Origin: an uncultured Anaerolineae bacterium
GTDB lineage: Bacteria; Chloroflexota; Anaerolineae; J036; Brachytrichaceae
Length of the DNA stretch: 64,000 bases
Direction: 5' to 3'
Assembly: GCA_938034415.1 (NCBI GenBank)
Contig: CALHLE010000036.1
Span: 20,951 to 84,950 of the forward strand
The notes under the pieces are model-generated. The model had not been told where the DNA came from, made no database searches, and saw only the letters and a program-made list of their open reading frames with translations. Shown here in pieces: positions 35,129 through 45,021 of this stretch (positions within the stretch are counted from its first letter, which is position 1; every line of letters starts with the position of its first letter). A program made the translations under genes and the position numbers.

Positions 35129-36529
35129 ATGGGGATCATCGAATCTGTCGAACCTGGCAGCCTGGCCGACTGCGCCGGATTGCGCGCCGGCGACGACCTG
35201 CTCGCCATCAACGGCCACCGGCTGCGCGATGTGATTGATGCGCAGTTCTACGGCGCGGAAGATCATGTGGTCTTTCGCTTCGCGCGCGATGGCGTAGAAC
35301 ACGAGGTCGCCGCGCAGCGCGGCTTCGGCCAGTCCTTGGGCATCACCTTCCAACATCCCACCTTCGACATTGACATCCGGCGCTGCAACAACTTGTGCCC
35401 GTTTTGCTTCGTGCTGCAGAACGCGCCGCGCATGCGCCGCGCGCTCTACATCAAAGACGACGATTACCGCTATTCCTTCCTGTTCGGCCACTTCGTCACG
35501 CTGACCAACCTGAGCGCCGAGGACTGGGCGCGCATCGCCGAACAACGGCTAACGCCGCTCTATGTGAGCGTGCACGCGACCGACCTGGAGACGCGGCGCA
35601 AGTGCCTGCGCAATCCCACTGCGCCGGACATCATGGAGCAACTGCGCTGGCTGGCCGATCACGGCATCTCCACGCACACCCAGATCGTCGTCACGCCGGG
35701 GCTGAACGACGGCGAGCGACTAGAAGAAAGCGTGCGCCAACTGGCGACGCTCTACCCCCACGTGATGTCGGTGAGCGTGGTGCCGGTCGGCTTGACCAAG
35801 CATCACAAATACGGCTACCGCCCGCACACAAAGGCAGAAGCAGCCGACATGCTCAGATGCATCGAGGCTTGGCAGGCCGAGTTCCGCCAAGCGCTCGGCG
35901 TCCGCTTCGTATATGCGACCGATGAATGGTATCTGGTCGCCGGTCGCCACGTGCCGCCCAAGCGCGCCTACGATGGCCTCGCGCTCCAAGAAAACGGCTT
36001 GGGCATGGTGCGCGATTTCCTCGACGAATGGAAGCGGGTGCAGCGCGCGGAATTAGCGGCGGCCGGCGACTCCGGGCTTTCGATCCTCAACTCACAATTC
36101 CGCGAAGCGACGCTGGTCACCGGCACCCTGTTCGCGCCGGTTCTAACCAAGGCCGCGCGCGCATTTACGCGAATCACCGGCATTCCGCTGCGCGTCACGC
36201 CGGTAAAGAACCATCGGCTAGGGGAGACGATCACCGTCGCCGGCCTGTTGTGCGGCGAGGACGTAATCGGCCAACTCGCCGGTGCAACGGGAGAGTTAAT
36301 CATCCTTCCGCGCATCATGTTCGACCACCCCAACGGCATTGCGCTAGATGACGTGTCGCCCACAGACATCGCCCGCGCCCTGAACAGACCCGTTGCGTTA
36401 GCCGATTGTATGGGCGACGTAGTAGACGCGCTGACGGGGAAGAATAGGCTTGTCTTCAAGCCACAGGCAGATGGGGCGCAATTGCCGATCGTCCGGGAGG
36501 GCGGCTGGGCAATCGAGAAGTACTTGTAG
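35129..36529 (+). CDS. DUF512 family FeS (radical SAM-like) protein
   Basis: This 466-residue protein starts with a PDZ-like segment (VEPGSLADCAGLRAGDDLLAI) and then has CNNLCPFCF, a Cys-x3-Cys-x2-Cys cluster as in radical SAM proteins, followed by LYVSVHATDLETRRKCLRN. The C-terminal DUF512 part contains VTGTLFAPVL and PVKNHRLGETITVAGLLCGED. The family is common in Chloroflexota, Cyanobacteria and Firmicutes, often next to der. Its reaction is unknown. It follows plsC after 20 nt. Confidence 0.9.
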   Translation: MGIIESVEPGSLADCAGLRAGDDLLAINGHRLRDVIDAQFYGAEDHVVFRFARDGVEHEVAAQRGFGQSLGITFQHPTFDIDIRRCNNLCPFCFVLQNAPRMRRALYIKDDDYRYSFLFGHFVTLTNLSAEDWARIAEQRLTPLYVSVHATDLETRRKCLRNPTAPDIMEQLRWLADHGISTHTQIVVTPGLNDGERLEESVRQLATLYPHVMSVSVVPVGLTKHHKYGYRPHTKAEAADMLRCIEAWQAEFRQALGVRFVYATDEWYLVAGRHVPPKRAYDGLALQENGLGMVRDFLDEWKRVQRAELAAAGDSGLSILNSQFREATLVTGTLFAPVLTKAARAFTRITGIPLRVTPVKNHRLGETITVAGLLCGEDVIGQLAGATGELIILPRIMFDHPNGIALDDVSPTDIARALNRPVALADCMGDVVDALTGKNRLVFKPQADGAQLPIVREGGWAIEKYL

Positions 36530-36574
36530 CCTTCAGAGCAACGCGCCGAATCAAAGCCACACGGCGCAAGGCGT

Positions 36575-36580
36575 TACAAT
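36575..36580 (+). promoter_or_regulatory. -10 element of the SH3/glycosidase gene
   Basis: TACAAT ends 17 nt before the ATG at 36598. The resulting 5' UTR would be about ten nucleotides, without a Shine-Dalgarno sequence. Confidence 0.4.
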
Positions 36581-36597
36581 TGAGTCAGGTCTGTGCT

Positions 36598-38109
36598 ATG
36601 CGAACCATAAAGAATCGAAAGGCCATCCTGGCCCTCGTGGCCACGCTTATCATCGGCGGCGCACATGGCGCCCGCGCCCAATCCCAAGGGGTCGAATTAG
36701 TCGTGGTATCGCCCAGGCTGAACGTCCGGAGCGCACCCAGCACCAGCGACAGCATCATCGGACAACTGACCTGTGGCCAGAAAGTGATCGCCGACGCCAA
36801 GACGATTGACGGCGCTTGGTACCGCATCAACTTCAACGGGCGCTACGGCTTCGTCTTCGCGCAGTTCGCCGTCCCCGGCGGTAGCTGCCCGACTCCCAGC
36901 GCTGCGCCTGCGGCAGCAGCACCCGCGCCAGCGGCCGGCAACGGCAATGTCACCGTGATCTCCGAGTTCCTAAACGTGCGCAGCGCGCCGAGCCTGAGCG
37001 GTCAGATCATCGGGCGACTCAAGCGCGGCGACAGGGTGCAGGCGACGGCCAAAACCGCCGACGGCAAGTGGCTGCAAATCACTTACAACAATAACACCGC
37101 CTACGTCTTTGCGCAGTACACCTCATTCGGCGGCGCGGCGGCACCTGCAGCGCCTGCGCCCGCGCCGGCCGCCCCACGCGGCAACTGGACGTTTGAATTA
37201 GGCGGTCACATGGGCAGCACCAACGTCTTTCCCCAGATGCGCGACATCGGCATGACCTGGGTGAAGTTCCAGACGCAGGACACGGACATCCCCGGGCGCA
37301 TCGCCGCCGCGAAGGCCAACGGCCTCAAGGTGTTGATCGGCGCCGTCGGCGAACGCGCGCGCGCCGCCGATCCCAACTACCACAAGGAATTTGCCGCTTA
37401 CCTGGCCACGCTGGTTCAACAAGGCGCGGACGCCATCGAGGTGTGGAACGAGCCGAACCTCGACCGCGAGTATGGCGGGCCTGGCAATGGGCAAGTCAAC
37501 CCGGAGAATTACGCCAACATGCTCCGCGAAGCCTACATCGCGATCAAGGCAGCCAACCCGAACGCCCTCGTGATCGGCGCGGCGATGGCCCCCACCGGCT
37601 ACTTCGGGGGCAACTGCACCAACGCCGGCTGCGACGACGCGCCCTTCTTGCAGCGCCTGGCCGCAGCCGGCGCGGCGCAGTGGATGGATTGCATCGGCGC
37701 GCACCACAACGGCACAATGGTCGGCCCAGACCAGACCAGCGGCGCGCCGGTCGCCAACGACCACCATCAATGGTATTTCTGGGGCACGTTGAACGTCACC
37801 TACAACGCCTTCGGCGGCCAGGTGCCGGTCTGCTGGACCGAGCTGGGCTACCTCACGCCGGAGGGCATCGGCCCCATCGTCGCGCCGAACTTCCAGTGGG
37901 GCAACAACATTACGCTGGCGCAGCAGGCGCAATGGCTGGCGCGCGCCGCGCAGCTCTCACGCGAGAGCGGCAAAGTGCGCCTGATGATCATCTGGAACAT
38001 GGATCGCCGGCAATACGACGCCGAAGACCCCCAGGCCGGCTACTCGATCTTCCGACCGGACGGCTCATGTCCGGCGTGCGCTACGCTGAAAGCGGTGATG
38101 GGACGCTAG
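36598..38109 (+). CDS. secreted protein with two SH3 domains and a GH-A clan glycosidase-like domain
   Basis: This 503-residue protein has a signal peptide (AILALVATLIIGGAHGARAQ). Two bacterial SH3 repeats follow: RLNVRSAPSTSDSIIGQL to GRYGFVFAQF and FLNVRSAPSLSGQIIGRL to NTAYVFAQY, joined by Ala/Pro linkers. The C-terminal half (about residues 200-500) looks like a TIM barrel. DAIEVWNEPNLDREY carries the clan GH-A acid/base Glu motif (NEP), and VCWTELGYLTPEG is a good candidate for the nucleophile Glu. It probably binds and trims an extracellular glycan. It ends at a strong terminator. Confidence 0.8.
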   Translation: MRTIKNRKAILALVATLIIGGAHGARAQSQGVELVVVSPRLNVRSAPSTSDSIIGQLTCGQKVIADAKTIDGAWYRINFNGRYGFVFAQFAVPGGSCPTPSAAPAAAAPAPAAGNGNVTVISEFLNVRSAPSLSGQIIGRLKRGDRVQATAKTADGKWLQITYNNNTAYVFAQYTSFGGAAAPAAPAPAPAAPRGNWTFELGGHMGSTNVFPQMRDIGMTWVKFQTQDTDIPGRIAAAKANGLKVLIGAVGERARAADPNYHKEFAAYLATLVQQGADAIEVWNEPNLDREYGGPGNGQVNPENYANMLREAYIAIKAANPNALVIGAAMAPTGYFGGNCTNAGCDDAPFLQRLAAAGAAQWMDCIGAHHNGTMVGPDQTSGAPVANDHHQWYFWGTLNVTYNAFGGQVPVCWTELGYLTPEGIGPIVAPNFQWGNNITLAQQAQWLARAAQLSRESGKVRLMIIWNMDRRQYDAEDPQAGYSIFRPDGSCPACATLKAVMGR

Positions 38110-38141
38110 ACGAACGGCAAAGCCGAGCCGGCATAGCGCGC

Positions 38142-38178
38142 AAGGCGAGAAGCAGACCGCTGCTTCTCGCCTTTATTT
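38142..38178 (+). terminator. intrinsic terminator after the SH3/glycosidase gene
   Basis: AAGGCGAGAAGCAG and CTGCTTCTCGCCTT form a perfect 14-bp stem with the loop ACCG (38142-38173), followed by TATTTTATG. Confidence 0.85.
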
Positions 38179-38199
38179 TATGCGCGCTTCCCCGGCGAC

Positions 38200-38205
38200 T
38201 ATCAT
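38200..38205 (+). promoter_or_regulatory. -10 element of glmS (leaderless type)
   Basis: TATCAT ends 7 nt before the glmS ATG. There is no Shine-Dalgarno sequence. No glmS ribozyme-like leader is present, since only about 30 nt separate the start from the previous terminator. Confidence 0.4.
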
Positions 38206-38212
38206 CAATGCC

Positions 38213-40075
<1,863 letters not shown>

Positions 40076-40085
40076 GGAAGGCTGC

Positions 40086-40091
40086 TATGCT
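40086..40091 (+). promoter_or_regulatory. -10 element of the class V aminotransferase gene
   Basis: TATGCT ends 9 nt before the ATG at 40101, in the short gap after glmS. It is a possible leaderless promoter; read-through from glmS is also possible. Confidence 0.35.
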
Positions 40092-40100
40092 TGCGGCGTC

Positions 40101-41207
40101 ATGAGCGATCACATTAAGCTATTTATCCCCGGCCCGGTCGAAGTGCGCAGAGAGATCCTCGATGCGCAAACGCAATGGATGATCGGCCATCGCGGCGCGG
40201 CGTTCGAGGCGCTGTTCGCGCGGATTCAGGCTAAGCTGCGCCAGGTGTTCTTCACGCGCAGCCGCGTCTTCCTCAGCACTTCATCGGGCACAGGCCTGTG
40301 GGAGGCCGCAGCGCGCAATTGCGTGAGCGACGACCCGGACGCCGGCGTGCTGGCGACGGTGTGCGGCGCATTCAGCGAACGCTGGGCCGACGTGTTTGAG
40401 CGCAACGGCAAAGCAACCACCTGGCTGCGCGTCGAGGAGGGCAAGGCGATCAAGCCGGAGCAGGTGCGCGAGGCGCTGCTGGCCCGCGCCGCCGACCCGA
40501 GCAAGAAGCCGTTTGAAGCCATCGCCATCGTGCACAACGAAACCAGTTGCGGCGTGATGAACCCGCTGGTCGAGATCGTGGCCGTCGTTAAAGCGCTATC
40601 CCCCGACACGCTGATCCTCGTGGACGCCGTCAGCTCGCTCGGCGGGGTGAAGATTGACTTCGACGGCCTTGGCCTGGACGTGCTGCTGACCTCGTCGCAG
40701 AAGTGCTTCGGGCTGCCGCCCGGCCTGGCGTTCGCCGCGGTGAGCGATCGCGCGCTGGCCAAGGCCAAGACGATTAGGCATCGCGGCTACTACTTCGACT
40801 TCGTCGAGCTGGAGAAGTTCTTGCAGAAGAATCACACGCCTGCCACGCCGGCCATCTCGCTGATGTTCGCGCTGGACCGGCAACTAGACGACATGCTGGC
40901 CGAGGGGCTGGAGAATCGTTTTGCGCGACACGCCCGCCTGGCGCAGCTCACCCGCGCATGGGCCAGCGCGCGGTTCGGGCTGTTCGCCGAACGCGGCTAC
41001 GAGTCGGACACAGTCACCTGCGTGGCGAACACCCGCGGCATAGATGTGAGCGCGCTGAACAAGTTCCTGGCCCAGCGCGGCATGCACATCTCCGACGGCT
41101 ACGGCAGCCTGAAAGGCAAGACCTTTCGCATTGCCCACATGGCCGACGCGACCGAGGCGGATATGCAGGCGCTCTTCGACGCGATTGACGCATTCTTGAG
41201 CGCATGA
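40101..41207 (+). CDS. class V PLP aminotransferase (alanine/serine-glyoxylate type)
   Basis: This 368-residue PLP enzyme begins IKLFIPGPVEVRREIL, as in alanine-glyoxylate and serine-pyruvate aminotransferases. LILVDAVSSLGGVKIDFD carries the Asp that contacts the PLP ring, and LLTSSQKCFGLPPG carries the Schiff-base Lys. VHNETSCGVMNPL is also conserved. It may serve glycine-serine metabolism or photorespiration-like glyoxylate removal; substrate choice is not resolved. Confidence 0.88.
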   Translation: MSDHIKLFIPGPVEVRREILDAQTQWMIGHRGAAFEALFARIQAKLRQVFFTRSRVFLSTSSGTGLWEAAARNCVSDDPDAGVLATVCGAFSERWADVFERNGKATTWLRVEEGKAIKPEQVREALLARAADPSKKPFEAIAIVHNETSCGVMNPLVEIVAVVKALSPDTLILVDAVSSLGGVKIDFDGLGLDVLLTSSQKCFGLPPGLAFAAVSDRALAKAKTIRHRGYYFDFVELEKFLQKNHTPATPAISLMFALDRQLDDMLAEGLENRFARHARLAQLTRAWASARFGLFAERGYESDTVTCVANTRGIDVSALNKFLAQRGMHISDGYGSLKGKTFRIAHMADATEADMQALFDAIDAFLSA

Positions 41208-41211
41208 GCCA

Positions 41212-42153
41212 TCACGGCGTCGCCGTGGGTGCGATCGCGCCGGCGCTCTGCATCAGCACGCCCATGCGCACGCGCGCGGTCGCAAACAGCGTATCGTTGC
41301 CGGTGCGCTGCGCGATCTCGGCGGCTGCCTCCAGGTCCTGGATCGCCTGCCAGAGCTGATTGGTGTTCTCGTATGCCGTCGCGCGGATGAAATAGGCCTC
41401 GGCGGGGTCGGGCTCGGTCGCAATCAGGCGCGTCATGTCGGCGATCACCCGGTCGCTCTCGCCCAGCATCAGGTAGGCTTGCGCTCTCTCGACCAGAAAG
41501 TCCCGCTCGCCCAGGATGACGCGGGCGGACTCGAGCGCAGCCGCGCCGGCCGGGTCGTTTTGTCGCTCGAGCAGCACGCCCTTCCACACGAGCAAGGTCG
41601 GGTTGGAAGGCGCGGCTTCCAGGCCGCGCTCGATCGCCTGGAGCGCGCGCGCCATATCGCTCTCGCTCAGCGCGGCCTGGGCGGCAAACAGCGCATCGCC
41701 CACCGGGTTGGGGGGGAAGAGCACATCGCGCAGCAAAAAGCCAACCACGCCGATCGCTGCGGCTATAGCCAAGCCGACGGCGAGCTGCTTGAGGCGCCGG
41801 CGACGGTCGGCCGCCACGACTTCCTCCAGCGCCCACCACGGCGCTTGCAGGTCGGGGGCGATGGCGCGCCGCAGGGCGGCGAACGCCCGCTCCCCGCCGG
41901 CCACGGCGACGATCGGCTGCGCCTGTTTGACCAGGCGCTCTTCCACCGACTGGAGGCGCGCTTCTTCGGCGCGCATATCGGCGCCGGCCGCGCGCAGACC
42001 ATCGAGCAGCCGATGCGCCTGGGCGACGTTGGTCAACAACGCGCGGACGTTCTCCGGCGTGACCGCGACGAGCGCCTTTTCACACTCTGCGATTAAGGCG
42101 CGCAGCGCATCGCCCTCGTTGAGGATGCCCACTTCCTGCTGCAGCTTGCCCAT
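41212..42153 (-). CDS. membrane-anchored TPR-repeat protein
   Basis: This 313-residue protein has a cytoplasmic helical N-terminal part (residues 1-130), one membrane segment (LAVGLAIAAAIGVVGFLLRDVLF, about 133-155, given here only approximately) and TPR-like helices. Examples are DALFAAQAALSESDMARALQAI, SNPTLLVWKGVLLERQND and AEAYFIRATAYENTNQLWQAI. A role in protein-protein contacts is likely; the partner is unknown. It converges on the aminotransferase gene with a 4-nt gap. Confidence 0.65.
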   Translation of the reverse strand: MGKLQQEVGILNEGDALRALIAECEKALVAVTPENVRALLTNVAQAHRLLDGLRAAGADMRAEEARLQSVEERLVKQAQPIVAVAGGERAFAALRRAIAPDLQAPWWALEEVVAADRRRRLKQLAVGLAIAAAIGVVGFLLRDVLFPPNPVGDALFAAQAALSESDMARALQAIERGLEAAPSNPTLLVWKGVLLERQNDPAGAAALESARVILGERDFLVERAQAYLMLGESDRVIADMTRLIATEPDPAEAYFIRATAYENTNQLWQAIQDLEAAAEIAQRTGNDTLFATARVRMGVLMQSAGAIAPTATP

Positions 42154-42189
42154 CCTGCCGAGATTCTACCGAGCCGCAGTCCGGTGTGC

Positions 42190-42195
42190 TATTCT
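42190..42195 (+). promoter_or_regulatory. -10 element of ychF
   Basis: TATTCT ends 15 nt before the ATG at 42211, giving a very short 5' UTR. Confidence 0.35.
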
Positions 42196-42210
42196 TGCGC
42201 ATGAAGCATC

Positions 42211-43317
42211 ATGGGACTCTCGACCGGCATCGTGGGGTTGCCGAACGTCGGCAAGTCCACGATTTTTAACGCTTTGACCGCGGCCGGCGCGCTGGCCGCG
42301 AACTACCCCTTCGCCACGATTGAGCCGAACACCGGCATCGTGCCCGTGCCCGACCCGCGGCTGGACGAGATTGCGCAGTACATCAAGACGGAGCGCATCG
42401 TGCCGGCCACCATCGAGGTCGTGGACATCGCCGGCCTGGTGAAAGGCGCGTCGCAAGGGGAGGGGCTGGGCAACCAGTTCCTCAGCCACATTCGGGCTGT
42501 GGACGCCATCTTGCACATCGTGCGCTGCTTCGAGAACCCCGACGTCGTGCATGTGGATGGCTCGGTGGATGCAGTGCGCGACGTGGAGATCATCGAGCTA
42601 GAACTCGTGCTGGCCGATTTAGAGAGCGCCGAGCGACAACTGGAGAAGAACAAGCGCGCCGCTGCGCAGCGCGATCCGGAAGCGATCCAGCGGGTCGCCG
42701 TGCTCGAGCCGATGGTGGCGCTGCTGAAAGAGGGCAAGCCCTCGCGCTTGGCGCTGGCCGGCATGGACATCGCCGCGCAGCGGCTGGCCAAATCGCTCGG
42801 CTTCATCACTGCCAAGCCGGTGCTCTACGTAGCCAACGTGGACGAGCGCGACCCGACCGGCGCGTCGAACCCCCACGTGGCGCGGTTGCGGGATTGGGTC
42901 GCAGCGCACGGCGGAGAGATGGTCGTCATCTCCGGCGCCATCGAAGCGGAGATCGCCGCGTTGGAGCGCGAGGAAGAGCGGCGCGAGTTTCTGGCCGGCC
43001 TAGGACTCGAAGAATCCGGGCTGAATCGGCTGGCGCGCGCAACCTACAAGCTGCTCGGCTTGCAGTCGTTCTTCACCGCTGGGCCGAAGGAAGTCCGCGC
43101 CTGGACGATCCCCATCGGCGCAAAAGCGCCGCAGGCCGCCGGCGTCATCCATTCCGACTTCGAGCGCGGCTTCATCCGCGCCGAGGTATATACGCTGGAC
43201 GACCTGCGAACCTACAAAACCGAGGCTGCGATTCGCGCCGCCGGGAAATTGCGTTCGGAAGGCAAGGAGTATGTCGTGCGCGACGGCGACATCATGCACT
43301 TCCTGTTCAACGTGTGA
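42211..43317 (+). CDS. ychF: YchF/OLA1 family P-loop ATPase
   Basis: This 368-residue protein has an Obg-like G domain with GLPNVGKSTIFNAL (G1), VVDIAGLVKGASQGEGLG (G3) and YVANVDERD in place of the NKxD G4 motif, the substitution linked to ATP rather than GTP preference. A coiled-coil insertion and a C-terminal TGS domain ending GKEYVVRDGDIMHFLFNV follow. It is ribosome-associated and linked to stress responses. Confidence 0.96.
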   Translation: MGLSTGIVGLPNVGKSTIFNALTAAGALAANYPFATIEPNTGIVPVPDPRLDEIAQYIKTERIVPATIEVVDIAGLVKGASQGEGLGNQFLSHIRAVDAILHIVRCFENPDVVHVDGSVDAVRDVEIIELELVLADLESAERQLEKNKRAAAQRDPEAIQRVAVLEPMVALLKEGKPSRLALAGMDIAAQRLAKSLGFITAKPVLYVANVDERDPTGASNPHVARLRDWVAAHGGEMVVISGAIEAEIAALEREEERREFLAGLGLEESGLNRLARATYKLLGLQSFFTAGPKEVRAWTIPIGAKAPQAAGVIHSDFERGFIRAEVYTLDDLRTYKTEAAIRAAGKLRSEGKEYVVRDGDIMHFLFNV

Positions 43318-43346
43318 AGCGCGTTGCGCGTTAGCACATCGGCGCG

Positions 43347-43883
43347 TTAGCGCATCGCCTGCCAGATGAATATCAAGAGCATCATCAAGGCGAAGAAGAG
43401 TTCGACCATCTGACCGAAGACGCAGCCGACCAGATACTGCCCGCCGGAACGCAGCGCTGGGCGCAGCCGGCGCTGGCGCAGCAGTTCAACCACTAACACG
43501 CCCAACACGCCGCCCACCACGGCGCCGATCACCGAGCCGATCAGCGGTATGCCGAACGTCAGCAGCGCCCCGCCGACGACGCCGCCGACGATTGCGCCGG
43601 CGACCGTCTTCCACGACGCACTACTGCGGCGGGTGAAATGGGCCGTCATCGCCAGGTTGCTGCCCCAAGCAGCGATCACGATCAGCCCCATCGCCAGCAG
43701 CGCCGGCCAGCCGATGCGCTGGAACCCATCGCCCCAGGCCCACACCAGCGCGCCGATCCAAATCATCAACGGGCCGGGGAGCACGGGTAGGAACACGCCG
43801 ACGATGCCAACGGCGATCAGCACGGCGCCCAACGCCTGCGCTGCATCCTGCGGGCTGAGCCAGCTCAGCCAGAATGGGAGCAC
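43347..43883 (-). CDS. DUF456 membrane protein
   Basis: This 178-residue protein has about five membrane helices. VLIAVGIVGVFLPVLPGPLMIW near the start and VGGALLTFGIPLIGSVIGAVVGG in the middle are typical of DUF456. The function is unknown. Confidence 0.85.
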   Translation of the reverse strand: MLPFWLSWLSPQDAAQALGAVLIAVGIVGVFLPVLPGPLMIWIGALVWAWGDGFQRIGWPALLAMGLIVIAAWGSNLAMTAHFTRRSSASWKTVAGAIVGGVVGGALLTFGIPLIGSVIGAVVGGVLGVLVVELLRQRRLRPALRSGGQYLVGCVFGQMVELFFALMMLLIFIWQAMR

Positions 43884-43997
43884 GCGGCAAATATATCAGC
43901 GCGCGGGCTTCGCGCGGCTCAACGGCTGAGTTATCAGCAAGGTCCTCGTGGTTGCGCCGTCTGCGGAGGAGCGGCGGTACTGTCTGCGCGCTCAGGC

Positions 43998-44744
43998 TCA
44001 TGGGCTGCGCGCCGCTCGCGCCATTCCGCCTTCCTGGCGCTGGATCAAAAAAGACAACGCCTCGCTGAAGTGCACATCCATGGCGTGGCCGGCGCCGTCG
44101 GGATTGCGATAGCCGATCTCGGTGACGATGGACTCGTGCAGCGCATGCACCCGCTCCAGTTGCTGCCGGTTGCGCCGACGATAGAGCGTCTCGTGCGTCA
44201 GGTCATTGAGCGCGCCGCGCAAGGAGCGCACCAGATGCGCGATGATGAGGTTGCCCGACGCATCGGCGATCAGCGCGTGCAGGTCGTGATCGAGGTCCAC
44301 GTAAACGTCGGCGTTGCCGATGTTGCGCCGCATGCGCCGGACGATGTCCTGCATCGCGTCGAGCTGATCGGGCGTGCGCCGCTGGGCCGCCAGGCGCGCG
44401 CTCTGAATCTCGATCGGCTTGCGCGCTTCCATCAGCTCGCGAAAGGGCAGCCGCTGCAGCGCGATTGCATGGGTGAAGTAGGCGCGCAACTGCTGCTCGC
44501 CCAGCGGACGGACGCGCGCGCCGCGCCCGTTGATCACTTCGACCAGTCCTCGCCCTTCGAGTTGTTTGATCGCCTCGCGAATGACCGGCCGGCTGACCTG
44601 GAAGCGGTTGACCAGTTCACCTTCCGAAGGCAAAAATGCGCCTGGGCCTGCGCCGCGCTGAATCAGCTCGGCCAAGATGTGATCGGCGAGCCGGGCGGGC
44701 AGCGCCGATGATGGCGCATGATGCGCGATGGGCGTCTCCAGCAT
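43998..44744 (-). CDS. GntR/FadR-family transcriptional regulator
   Basis: This 248-residue protein has an N-terminal winged helix (LPSEGELVNRFQVSRPVIRE then LEGRGLVEVINGRGARVRPL) and a C-terminal FCD ligand domain with DHDLHALIADASGNLIIAHLV and VHALHESIVTEIGYRNPDGAG carrying metal-site His residues. The FadR subgroup binds carboxylate ligands. It is divergent from the ilvB leader, and its ATG lies 31 nt from the leader's -35 box. Control of the ilv cluster or of itself is therefore possible but unproven. Confidence 0.88.
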   Translation of the reverse strand: MLETPIAHHAPSSALPARLADHILAELIQRGAGPGAFLPSEGELVNRFQVSRPVIREAIKQLEGRGLVEVINGRGARVRPLGEQQLRAYFTHAIALQRLPFRELMEARKPIEIQSARLAAQRRTPDQLDAMQDIVRRMRRNIGNADVYVDLDHDLHALIADASGNLIIAHLVRSLRGALNDLTHETLYRRRNRQQLERVHALHESIVTEIGYRNPDGAGHAMDVHFSEALSFLIQRQEGGMARAARSP

Positions 44745-44775
44745 AGACCTGTCTGATAGGCAGCCATTGTAGTCG

Positions 44776-44805
44776 TTGACAGGTCGGCAGGCAAACGGGT
44801 ATAAA
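44776..44805 (+). promoter_or_regulatory. promoter of the ilvB leader
   Basis: TTGACA (44776-44781) and TATAAA (44800-44805) are spaced by 18 nt and are close to the sigma-70-type consensus. The -10 ends 13 nt before the leader peptide ATG. Confidence 0.8.
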
Positions 44806-44818
44806 AGCAGTGTTGAAT

Positions 44819-44917
44819 ATGAGCGGTTTGCTCGTCGTCGTCCTGGTTATTAGCGCGCTCCTCGTCCTTAGCGACCTGGAGCAAAATCTGTTTAGGATGG
44901 CGACTGCGCGAACCTAG
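44819..44917 (+). CDS. Leu/Val/Ile-rich leader peptide of the ilv-leu operon (32 aa)
   Basis: A 32-codon ORF sits directly after a strong promoter. Residues 4-11 read LLVVVLVI and residues 14-17 read LLVL, with further Leu at 20 and 24: eight Leu, five Val and one Ile. It ends 17 nt before an intrinsic terminator. GTTTAGGA at 44890-44897, inside codons 24-27, is perfectly complementary to TCCTAAAC (44943-44950) in the terminator's 5' arm and loop. This is the classic arrangement of a ribosome-mediated attenuator, where stalling at BCAA codons favours the antiterminator. The mechanism is inferred from known ilv leaders. Confidence 0.85.
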   Translation: MSGLLVVVLVISALLVLSDLEQNLFRMATART

Positions 44918-44934
44918 CGCATATCCACAGATAG

Positions 44935-44963
44935 AAAAGCCCTCCTAAACGGAGGGCTTTTTT
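44935..44963 (+). terminator. attenuator terminator upstream of ilvB
   Basis: AAAAGCCCTCC (44935-44945) and GGAGGGCTTTT (44951-44961) form a perfect 11-bp stem with a 5-nt loop. The T-run extends to 44963. Its 5' arm can alternatively pair with 44890-44897 inside the leader ORF. Confidence 0.9.
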
Positions 44964-45021
44964 GTTAACCTGCGCATCGTTGCGCAGAAAGGCCATTGGC
45001 TGAATTTAAGAGGAGATGAAC

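Noticed and set aside
43884..43997. tRNA or small RNA in the gap between the DUF456 and GntR genes
   Set aside because: A GC-rich imperfect hairpin is present, but no cloverleaf or conserved RNA motif was found.
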